From Hydractinia symbiolongicarpus (lineage: Eukaryota > Cnidaria > Hydrozoa > Anthoathecata > Hydractiniidae): 64,000 nucleotides of DNA. The stretch is taken from NCBI RefSeq assembly GCF_029227915.1, contig NC_079882.1, positions 31,736,001 through 31,800,000 on the forward strand, written 5' to 3'. Of the stretch, positions 49,947 to 61,609 are shown in pieces. Every line of letters begins with the position of its first letter. Position 1 is the stretch's first letter. The position numbers and the translations under genes are program-made. Below the pieces are notes generated by a model, which saw only the letters and a list, made by a program, of their open reading frames with translations, ran no database searches and was not told the DNA's origin.

Positions 49947-51784
49947 TTTGCCGGCGATTAAACCTCTTTTATTAAGCGTCTCATCAAAAATGAAAACATT
50001 TTTGAAAACTGCAAGTCTCATGCGTTTTAGTGGTGAAAAGATAATTGAAAAAATCGTTTCGGAAATGAGTTTACTCACAGGGTACTTTCTTTGTATACAT
50101 TCGAATATACGGGCCAAGCCCGGGATTTACGGGAAATCACGGGTTTTCGTTTGCCGGCGATTAAACAACTTTCATTAAGCGTCTCATCAAAAATGAAAAC
50201 ATATCTGAAAACTACAAGTCTCACCGTTTTAGTGGTGAAAAAATAATTTAAAAAATCGTTCGGGAAATGAGTTTACTCCCTGGGTACTTTCTTTGTATAC
50301 TTTTGACTATACGGCCGAGTCCGGGATTTACGGGAAGTCGCGGGTTTTCGTTTGCCGGCGATTAAACTTCTTTTATTCAGTGTCTCATCAAAAATGAAAA
50401 TATTTTTAAATACTACAAGTCTCATGCGTTTTAGTGGTGAAAAGATAATTTAAAAAATCGTTTTGGAAATGAGTTTACTCACAGGGTACTTTCTTTGTAT
50501 ACATTCGACTATACGGGCCAAGCCCGGGATTTACGGGAAATCGCGGCTTTTCGTTTGCCGGCGATTAAACCACTTTCATCATGCGTCTCATCAAAAATGA
50601 AAACATTTCTGAAAACTACAAGTCTCATGCGTTTTAGTGGTGAAAAAATAATTTAAAAAATCGGTCGGGAAATGAGTTTACTTCCTGGGTTCTTTCTTTG
50701 TATACATTCGACTATACGGGCCAAGCCCGGGATTTACGGGAAATCGCGGGTTTTCTTTTGCCGGCGATTAAATAACTTTCATTAAGCGTCTCATCAAAAA
50801 TGAAAACATTTCTGAAAACTACAAGTCTCATGCGTTTTAGTGGTGAAAATTAATTTAAAAAATCGTTCGGAAAATGAGTTTACACCCCGGGTACTTTCTT
50901 TGTATACTTTTGACTATACGGGCTGAGCCGGGATTCACGGGAAATCGCAGGTTTTCGTTTGCCGGCGATTAAACTTCTTTTACTCAGCGTCTCATCAAAA
51001 TTGAAAATATTTTTGAAAACTACAAGTCTCATGCGTTTTAGTGGTGAAAAAAAAATTTAAAAAATCGTTCGGGAAATGAGTTTACTTCCTGGGTACTTTC
51101 TTTGTATACATTCGACTATACGGGCCAAGCCCGGGATTCACGGGAAATCGCAGGTTTTCGTTTGCCGGCGATTAAACTTCTTTTACTCAGAGTCTCATCA
51201 AAATTGAAAACATTTTTGAAAACTACAAGTCTCATGCGTTTTAGTGGTGAAAAAAAAATTTAAAAAATCGTTCGGGAAATGAGTTTACTTCCTGGGTACT
51301 TTCTTTGTATACATTCGACTATACGGGCCAAGCCCGGGATTTACGGGAAATCGCGGGTTTTCTTTTGCCGGCGATCAAACAACTTTCATTAAGCGTCTCA
51401 TCAAAAGTGAAAACATTTCTGAAAACTACAAGTCTCATGCGTTTTAGTGGTGAAAATTAATTTAAAAAATCGTTCGGAAAATGAGTTTACACCCCGGGTA
51501 CTTTCTTTGTATACTTTTGACTATACGGGCTGAGTCCGGGATTCACGGGAAATCGCAGGTTTTCGTTTGCCGGCGATTAAACCTCTTTTACTCAGCGTCT
51601 CATCAAAATTGAAAATATTTTTGAAAACTACAAGTCTCATGCGTTTTAGTGGTGAGAAAAAAAAATTTAAAAAATCGTTCGGGAAATGAGTTTACTTCCT
51701 GGGTACTTTCTTTGTATACATTCGACTATACGGGCCAAGCCCGGGATTCACGGGAAATCGCAGGTTTTCGTTTGCCGGCGATTA

Positions 51785-54700
51785 AACCTCTTTTATTAAG
51801 CGTCTCATCAAAAATGAAAACATTTTTAAAAACTGCAAGTCTCATGCGTTTTAGTGGTGAAAGGATAATTGAAAAAATCGTTTCGGAAATAAGTTTACTC
51901 ACAGGGTACTTTCTTTGTATACATTCGACTATACGGGCCAAGCCCGGGATTTACGGGAAATCGCGGGTTTTCGTTTGCCGGCGATTAAACAACTTTCATT
52001 AAGCGTCTCATTAAAAATGAAAACATTTCTGAAAACTACAAGTCTCATGCATTTTAGTGGTGAAAAAATAATTTAAAAAATCGTTCGGGAAATGAGTTTA
52101 CTCCCAGGGTACTTTCTTTGTATACTTTTGACTATACGGCCCGAGTCTGGGATTTACGGGAAGTCGCGGGTTTTCGTTTGCCGGCGATTAAACTTCTTTT
52201 ATTCAGCGTCTCATCAAAAATGAAAATATTTTTAAATACTACAAGTCTCATGGGCTTCAGTGGTGAAATAATAATTTAAAAAATCGTTCTGGAAATGAGT
52301 TTACTCCCTGGGTACTTTCTTTGTATACTTTTGACTATACGGGCTGAGTCCGGGATTTACGGAAAGTCGCGGGTTTTTGTTTGCCGGCAATTAAACTTCT
52401 TTTATTCAGCGTCTCATCAAAAATGAAAGTATTTTTAAATACTACAAGTCTCATGCGTTTTACTGGTGAAAAAAAATTTAAAAAATCGTTCGGGAAATGA
52501 GTTTACTCCCTGGGTACTTTCTTTGTATACATTCGACTATACGGGCCAAGCCCGGAATTTACGGGAAATCGCGGGATTTCGTTTGCCGGCGATTAAACGT
52601 CTTTTATTAAGCGTCTCATCAAAAATGAAAACATTTTTGAAAACTACAAGTCTCATGCGTTTTAGTGGTGAAAAGATAATTGAAAAAATCGTTTCGGAAA
52701 TGAGTTTACTCACAGGGTACTTTCTTTGTATACATTCGACTATACGGGCCAAGCCCGGGATTTACGGGAAATCACGGGTTTTCGTTTGCCGGCGATTAAA
52801 CAACTTTCATTAAGCGTCTCATCAAAAATGAAAACATTTCTGAAAACTACAAGTCTCACCGTTTTAGTGGTGAAAAAATAATTTAAAAAATCGTTCGGGA
52901 AATGAGTTTACTCCCTGGGTACTTTCTTTGTATACTTTTGACTATATGGGCCGAGTCCGGGATTTACGGGAAGTCGCGGGTTTTCGTTTGCCGGCGATTA
53001 AACTTCTTTTATTCAGTGTCTCATCAAAAATGAAAATATTTTTAAATACTACAAGTCTCATGGGCTTTAGTGGTGAAATAATAATTTAAAAAATCGTTCG
53101 GGAAATGAGTTTACACCCTGGGTACTTTCTTTGTATACTTTTGACTATACGGGGCGAGTCCGGGATTTACGGGAAATCGCAGGTTTTCGTTTGCCGGCGA
53201 TTAAACTTCTTTTATTCAGCGTCTCATCAAAAATGAAAACATTTTTGAAAACTACAAGTCTCATGCGTTTTAGTGGTGAAAAAATAATTTAAAAAATCGG
53301 TCGGGAAATGAGTTTACTTCCTGGGTTCTTTCTTTGTATATATTCGACTATACGGGCCAAGCCCGGGATTTACGGGAAATCGCGGGTTTTCTTTTGCCGG
53401 CGATTAAACAACTTTCATTAAGCGTCTCATCAAAAATGAAAACATTTCTGAAAACTACAAGTCTCATGCGTTTTAGTGGTGAAAATTAATTTAAAAAATC
53501 GTTCGGAAAATGAGTTTACACCCCGGGTACTTTCTTTGTATACTTTTGACTATACGGGCTGAGTCCGGGATTCACGGGAAATCGCAGGTTTTCGTTTGCC
53601 GGCGATTAAACTTCTTTTACTCAGCGTCTCATCAAATATGAAAATATTTTTGAAAACTACAAGTCTCATGCGTTTTAGTGGTGAAAAAAAAATTTAAAAA
53701 ATCGTTCGGGAAATGAGTTTACTTCCTGGGTACTTTCTTTGTATACATTCGACTATACGGGCCAAGCCCGGGATTCACGGGAAATCGCAGGTTTTCGTTT
53801 GCCGGTGATTAAACTTCTTTTACTCAGCGTCTCATCAAAATTGAAAACATTTTTGAAAACTACAAGTCTCATGCGTTTTAGTGGTGAAAAAAAAATTTAA
53901 AAAATCGTTGGGGAAATGAGTTTACTTCCTGGGTACTTTCTTTGTATACATTCGACTATACGGGCCAAGCCCGGGATTTACGGGAAATCGCGGGATTTCG
54001 TTTGCCGGCGATTAAACCTCTTTTATTAAGCGTCTCATCAAAAATGAAAACATTTTTAAAAACTGCAAGTCTCATGCGTTTTAGTGGTGAAAGGATAATT
54101 GAAAAAATCGTTTCGGAAATGAGTTTACTCACATGGTACTTTCTTTGTATACATTCGACTATACGGGCCAAGCCCGGGATTTACGGGAAATCGCGGGTTT
54201 TCGTTTGCCGGCGATTAAACAACTTTCATTAAGCGTCTCATTAAAAATGAAAACATTTCTGAAAACTACAAGTCTCATGCATTTTAGTGGTGAAAAAATA
54301 ATTTAAAAAATCGTTCGGGAAATGAGTTTACTCCCAGGGTACTTTCTTTGTATACTTTTGACTATACGGCCCGAGTCTGGGATTTACGGGAAGTCGCGGG
54401 TTTTCGTTTGCCGGCGATTAAACTTCTTTTATTCAGCGTCTCATCAAAAATGAAAATATTTTTAAATACTACAAGTCTCATGGGCTTCAGTGGTGAAATA
54501 ATAATTTAAAAAATCGTTCTGGAAATGAGTTTACTCCCTGGGTACTTTCTTTGTATACTTTTGACTATACGGGCTGAGTCCGGGATTTACGGGAAGTCGC
54601 GGGTTTTTGTTTGCCGGCAATTAAACTTCTTTTGTTCAGCGTCTCATCAAAAATGAAAGTATTTTTAAATACTACAAGTCTCATGCGTTTTACTGGTGAA

Positions 54701-55410
54701 AAAAAATTTAAAGAATCGTTCGGGAAATGAGTTTACTCCCTGGGTACTTTCTTTGTATACATTCGACTATACGGGCCAAGCCCGGAATTTACGGGAAATC
54801 GCGGGATTTCCTTTGCCGGCGATTAAACGTCTTTTATTAAGCGTCTCATCAAAAATGAAAACATTTTTGAAAACTGCAAGTCTCATGCGTTTTAGTGGTG
54901 AAAAGATAATTGAAAAAATCGTTTCGGAAATGAGTTTACTCACAGGGTACTTTCTTTGTATACATTCGACTATACGGGCCAAGCCCGGGATTTACGGGAA
55001 ATCACGGGTTTTCGTTTGCCGGCGATTAAACAACTTTCACTAAGCGTCTCATCAAAAATGAAAACATTTCTGAAAAGTACAAGTCTCACCGTTTTAGTGG
55101 TGAAAAAATAATTTAAAAAATCGTTCTGGAAATGAGTTTACTCCCTGGGTACTTTCTTTGTATACTTTTGACTATATGGGCCGAGTCCGGGATTTACGGG
55201 AAGTCGCGGGTTTTCGTTTGCCGGCGATTAAACTTCTTTTATTCAGTGTCTCATCAAAAATGAAAATATTTTTAAATACTACAAGTCTCATGGGCTGTAG
55301 TGGTGAAATAATAATTTAAAAAATCGTTCGGGAAATGAGTTTACACCCTGGGTACTTTCTTTGTATACTTTTGACTATACGGGGCGAGTCCGGGATTTAC
55401 GGGAAATCGC
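51785..55410. repeat. 11-mer HOR, period 2,230 bp (right domain)
   Basis: About 51785-53180 matches 54015-55410 at a 2,230-bp shift. Marks: CATGCATTTTAG, CTCCCAGGG, TACTGGTGAAAAAAAATTT, AAACGTCTTTTATT, CTATATGGGCCGAG (near 52942 and 55172) and ACGGGGCGAGTC (near 53150 and 55380). The match ends where AATCGCAGGTTTTCG becomes AATCGCGGCTTTTCG. The period equals that of the 18-22 kb HOR, but the subtypes are different, so the two are independent. Confidence 0.8.
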
Positions 55411-58400
55411 GGCTTTTCGTTTGCCGGCGATTAAACCACTTTCATCAGGCGTCTCATCAAAAATGAAAACATTTCTGAAAACTACAAGTCTCATGCGTTT
55501 TAGTGATGAAAAAATAATTTAAAAATTCGTTCGGAAAATGAGTTTACTCACTGGGTACTTTCCTTGTATACTTTTGACTATACGGGCCGAGTCCGGGATT
55601 TACGGGAAGTCCCGGGTTTTCGTTTGCCGGCGATTAAACTTCTTTTTTCAGCGTCTCATCAAAAATGAAAACATTTTTGAAAACTACAAGTCTCAAGCGT
55701 TTTAGTGGTGAAAAGATAATTTATAAAATCGTTTTGGAAATGAGTTTACTCACAGGGTACTTTCTTTGTATACATTCGACTATACGGGCTGAGTCCGGGA
55801 TTCACGGGAAATCGCAGGTTTTCGTTTGCCGGCGATTAAACTTCTTTTATTCAGCGTCTCATCAAAATTGAAAACATTTTTGAAAACTATAAGTCTCATG
55901 CGTTTTAGTGGTGAAAAAAAAATTTAAAAAATCGTTCGGGAAATGAGTTTACTCACAGGGTACTTTCTTTGTATACATTCGACTATACGGGCCAAGCCCG
56001 GGATTTACGGGAAATCGCGGGATTTCGTTTGCCGGCTATTAAACCTCTTTTATTAAGCGTCTCATCAAAAATGAAAACATTTTTAAAAACTGCAAGTCTC
56101 ATGCGTTTTAGTGGTGAAAGGATAATTGAAAAAATCGTTTCGGAAATGGGTTTACTCACAGGGTACTTTCTTTGTAAACATTCGACTATACGGGCCAAGC
56201 CCGGGATTTACGGGAAATCGCGGGTTTTCGTTTGCCGGCGATTAAACAACTTTCATTAAGCGTCTCATCAAAAATAAAAACATTTCTGAAAACTACAAGT
56301 CTCATGCGTTTTAGTGGTGAAAAAATAATTTAAAAAATCGTTCGGGAAATGAGTTTACTCCCTGGGTACTTTCTTTGTATACTTTTGACTATACGCCCCG
56401 AGTCTGGGATTTACGGGAAGTCGCGGGTTTTCGTTTGCCGGCGATTAAACTTCTTTTATTCAGCGTCTCATCAAAAATGAAAATATTTTTAAATACTACA
56501 AGTCTCATGGGCTTTAGTGGTGAAATAATAATTTAAAAAATCGTTCGAGAAATAAGTTTACTCCCTGGGTACTTTCTTTGTATACTTTTGACTATACGGG
56601 CTGAGTCCGGGATTTACGGGAAGTTGCGGGTTTTTGTTTGCCGGCAATTAAACTTCTTTTACTCAGCGTCACATCAAAATTGAAAACATTTTTGAAAACT
56701 ACAAGTCTCATGCGTTTTAGTGGTGAAAAAAAAATTTAAAAAATCGTTCATGAAATGAGTTTACTTCCTGGGTACTTTCTTTGTATACATTCGACTATAC
56801 GGGCCAAGCCCGGGATTTACGGGAAATCGCGGGATTTCGTTTGCCGGCGATTAAACCTCTTTTATTAAGCGTCTCATCAAAAATGAAAACATTTTTAAAA
56901 ACTGCAACTCTCATGCGTTTTAGTGGTGAAAGGATAATTGAAAAAATCGTTTCGGAAATGAGGTTACTCACAGGGTACTTTCTTTGTATACATTCGACTA
57001 TACGGGCCAAGCCCGGGATTTACGGGAAATCGCGGGTTTTCGTTTGCCGGCGATTAAACAACTTTCATTAAGCGTCTCATTAAAAATGAAAACATTTCTG
57101 AAAACTACAAGTCTCATGCATTTTAGCGGTGAAAAAATAATTTAAAAAATCGTTCGGGAAATGAGTTTACTCCCAGGGTACTTTCTTTGTATACTTTTGA
57201 CTATACGGCCCGAGTCTGGGATTTACGGGAAATCGCGGGATTTCGTTTGCCGGCTATTAAACCTCTTTTATTAGGCGTCTCATCAAAAATGAAAACATTT
57301 TTAAAAACTGCAAGTCTCATGCGTTTTAGTGGTGAAAAAAAATTTAAAAAATCGTTCGGGAAATGAGTTTACTCCCTGGGTACTTTCTTTGTATACATTC
57401 GACTATACGGGCCAAGCCCGGAATTTACGGAAAATCGCGGGATTTCGTTTGCCGGCGATTAAACGTCTTTTATTAAGCGTCTCATCAAAAATGAAAACAT
57501 TTTTGAAAACTGCAAGTCTCATGCGTTTTAGTGGTGAAAAGATAATTGAAAAAATCGTTTCGGAAATGAGTTTACTCACAGGGTACTTTCTTTGTATGCA
57601 TTCGACTATACGGGCCAAGCCCGGGATTTACGGGAAATCACGGGTTTTCGTTTGCCGGCGATTAAACAACTTTCATTAAGCGTCTCATCAAAAATGAAAA
57701 CATTTCTGAAAAGTACAAGTCTCACCGTTTTAGTGGTGAAAAAATAATTTAAAAAATCGTTCTGGAAATGAGTTTACTCCCTGGGTACTTTCTTTGTATA
57801 CTTTTGACTATATGGGCCGAGTCCGGGATTTACGGGAAGTCGCGGGTTTTCGTTTGCCGGCGATTAAACTTCTTTTATTCAGTGTCTCATCAAAAATGAA
57901 AATATTTTTAAATACTACAAGTCTCATGGGCTTTAGTGGTGAAATAATAATTTAAAAAATCGTTCGGGAAATGAGTTTACACCCTGGGTACTTTCTTTGT
58001 ATACTTTTGACTATACGGGGCGAGTCCGGGATTTACGGGAAATCGCGGCTTTTCGTTTGCCGGCGATTAAACCACTTTCATCAGGCGTCTCATCAAAAAT
58101 GAAAACATTTCTGAAAACTACAAGTCTCATGCGTTTTAGTGATGAAAAAATAATTTAAAAATTCGTTCGGAAAATGAGTTTACTCACTGGGTACTTTCCT
58201 TGTATACTTTTGACTATACGGGCCGAGTCCGGGATTTACGGGAAGTCCCGGGTTTTCGTTTGCCGGCGATTAAACTTCTTTTATTCAGCGTCTCATCAAA
58301 AATGAAAACATTTTTAAAAACTACAAGTCTCAAGCGTTTTAGTGGTGAAAAGATAATTTATAAAATCGTTTTGGAAATGAGTTTACTCACAGGGTACTTT

Positions 58401-59547
58401 CTTTGTATACATTCGACTATACGGGCTGAGTCCGGGATTCACGGGAAATCGCAGGTTTTCGTTTGCCGGCGATTAAACTTCTTTTATTCAGCGTCTCATC
58501 AAAATTGAAAACATTTTTGAAAACTATAAGTCTCATGCGTTTTAGTGGTGAAAAAAAAATTTAAAAAATCGTTCGGGAAATGAGTTTACTCACAGGGTAC
58601 TTTCTTTGTATACATTCGACTATACGGGCCAAGCCCGGGATTTACGGGAAATCGCGGGATTTCGTTTGCCGGCTATTAAACCTCTTTTATTAAGCGTCTC
58701 ATCAAAAATGAAAACATTTTTAAAAACTGCAAGTCTCATGCGTTTTAGTGGTGAAAGGATAATTGAAAAAATCGTTTCGGAAATGGGTTTACTCACAGGG
58801 TACTTTCTTTGTAAACATTCGACTATACGGGCCAAGCCCAGGATTTACGGGAAATCGCGGGTTTTCGTTTGCCGGCGATTAAACAACTTTCATTAAGCGT
58901 CTCATCAAAAATAAAAACATTTCTGAAAACTACAAGTCTCATGCGTTTTAGTGGTGAAAAAATAATTTAAAAAATCGTTCGGGAAATGAGTTTACTCCCT
59001 GGGTACTTTCTTTGTATACTTTTGACTATACGCCCCGAGTCTGGGATTTACGGGAAGTCGCGGGTTTTCGTTTGCCGGCGATTAAACTTCTTTTATTCAG
59101 CGTCTCATCAAAAATGAAAATATTTTTAAATACTACAAGTCTCATGGGCTTTAGTGGTGAAATAATAATTTAAAAAATCGTTCGAGAAATAAGTTTACTC
59201 CCTGGGTACTTTCTTTGTATACTTTTGACTATACGGGCTGAGTCCGGGATTTACGGGAAGTCGCGGGTTTTTGTTTGCCGGCAATTAAACTTCTTTTACT
59301 CAGCGTCACATCAAAATTGAAAACATTTTTGAAAACTACAAGTCTCATGCGTTTTAGTGGTGAAAAAAAAATTTAAAAAATCGTTCGGGAAATGAGTTTA
59401 CTTCCTTGGTACTTTCTTTGTATACATTCGACTATACGGGCCAAGCCCGGGATTTACGGGAAATCGCGGGATTTCGTTTGCCGGCGATTAAACCTCTTTT
59501 ATTAAGCGTCTCATCAAAAATGAAAACATTTTTAAAAACTACAAGTC
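54720..59547. repeat. 13-mer HOR, period ~2,637 bp
   Basis: About 54720-56910 matches 57356-59547 at 2,636-2,637 bp. Marks: GAAAAGTACAAGTCTCACCG, ACGGGGCGAGTC, TTTCATCAGGCG, AGTGATGAAAAAATAA, TCTCAAGCG, the TTTGTAAACATTCG monomer (near 56173 and 58810), TATACGCCCCGAGTC and GTCACATCAAAATTG. The shift grows by one base at about 55645, where copy 1 lost a base in the arm (CTTCTTTTTTCAG). The linker 56911-57355 is ordinary right-domain satellite. Confidence 0.8.
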
Positions 59548-59726
59548 TCATGCATTTTAGCGGTGAAAAAATAATTTAAAAAATCGTTCGGGAAATGAGT
59601 TTACTCCCAGGGTACTTTCTTTGTATACTTTTGACTATACGGCCCGAGTCTGGGATTTACGGGAAGTCGCGGGTTTTCGTTTGCCGGCGATTAAACTTCT
59701 TTTATTCAGCGTCTCATCAAAAATGA

Positions 59727-60942
59727 AAATATTTTTAAATACTACAAGTCTCATGGGCTTTAGTGGTGAAATAATAATTTAAAAAATCGTTCTGGAAATG
59801 AGTTTACTCCCTGGGTACTTTCTTTGTATACTTTTGACTATACGGGCCGAGTCCGGGATTTACGGGAAGTCGCGGGTTTTTGTTTGCCGGCAATTAAACT
59901 TCTTTTATTCAGCGTCTCATCAAAATTGAAAGTATTTTTAAATACTACAAGTCTCATGCGTTTTAGTGGTGAAAAAAAATTTAAAAAATCGTTCTGGAAA
60001 TGAGTTTACTCCCTGGGTACTTTCTTTGTATACATTCGACTATACGGGCCAAGCCCGGGATTTACGGGAAATCGCGGGATTTCGTTTGCCGGCGATTAAA
60101 CCTCTTTTATTAAGCGTCTCATCAAAAATGAAAACATTTTTGAAAACTGCAAGTCTCATGCGTTTTAGTGGTGAAAAGATAATTGAAAAAATCGTTTCGG
60201 AAATGAGTTTACTCACAGGGTACTTTTTTTGTATACATTCGACTATACGGGCCAAGCCCGGGATTTACGGGAAATCACGGGTTTTCGTTTGCCGGCGATT
60301 AAACAACTTTCATTAAGCGTCTCATCAAAAATGAAAATATTTTTAAATACTACAAGTCTCATGGGCTTTAGTGGTGAAATAATAATTTAAAAAATCGTTC
60401 TGGAAATGAGTTTACTCCCTGGGTACTTTCTTTGTATACTTTTGACTATACGGGCCGAGTCCGGGATTTACGGGAAGTCGCGGGTTTTTGTTTGCCGGCA
60501 ATTAAACTTCTTTTATTCAGCGTCTCATCAAAATTGAAAGTATTTTTAAATACTACAAGTCTCATGCGTTTTAGTGGTGAAAAAAAATTTAAAAAATCGT
60601 TCTGGAAATGAGTTTACTCCCTGGGTACTTTCTTTGTATACATTCGACTATACGGGCCAAGCCCGGGATTTACGGGAAATCGCGGGATTTCGTTTGCCGG
60701 CGATTAAACCTCTTTTATTAAGCGTCTCATCAAAAATGAAAACATTTTTGAAAACTGCAAGTCTCATGCGTTTTAGTGGTGAAAAGATAATTGAAAAAAT
60801 CGTTTCGGAAATGAGTTTACTCACAGGGTACTTTTTTTGTATACATTCGACTATACGGGCCAAGCCCGGGATTTACGGGAAATCACGGGTTTTCGTTTGC
60901 CGGCGATTAAACAACTTTCATTAAGCGTCTCATCAAAAATGA
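59727..60942. repeat. 3-mer HOR, period 608 bp, two tandem copies
   Basis: Units of about 59727-60334 and 60335-60942 are almost identical. Marks repeated at 608 bp are CATGGGCTTTAG, AAAATTGAAAGTATTTTT, the GAAAAGATAATTG monomer and the unusual GGTACTTTTTTTGTATAC tail (near 60221 and 60829). The join lies inside the ATGAAAATATTTTTAAATAC segment. Confidence 0.85.
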
Positions 60943-61609
60943 AAACATTTCTGAGAACTACAAGTCTCACCGTTTTAGTGGTGAAAAAATAATTTAAAAA
61001 ATCGTTCGGGAAATGAGTTTACTCCCTGGGTACTTTCTTTGTGTACTTTTGACTATACGGGGCGAGTCCGGGATTTACGGGAAATCGCAGGTTTTCGTTT
61101 GCCGGCAATTAAACTTCTTTTATTCAGCGTCTCATCAAAAATGAAAACATTTTTGAAAACTACAAGTCTCAAGCGTTTTAGTGGTGAAAAGATAGTTTAA
61201 AAAATTGTTTTGGAAATGAGTTTACTCACAGGGTACTTTCTTTGTATACATTCGACTATACGGGCCAAGCCCGGGATTTACGGGAAATCGCGGCTTTTCG
61301 TTTGCCGGCGATTAAACCACTTTCATCAGGCGTCTCATCAAAAATGAAAACATTTCTGAAAACTACAAGTCCCATGCGTTTTAGTGATGAAAAAATAATT
61401 TAAAAATTCGTTCGGAAAATGAGTTTACTCACTGGGTACTTTCCTTGTATACTTTTGACTATACGGGCCGAGTCCGGGATTTACGGGAAATCCCGGGTTT
61501 TCGTTTGCCGGCGATTGAACTTCTTCTATTCAGCGTCTCATCAAAAATGAAAACATTTTTGAAAACTACAAGTCTCAAGCGTTTTAGTGGTGAAAAGATA
61601 ATTTAAAAA

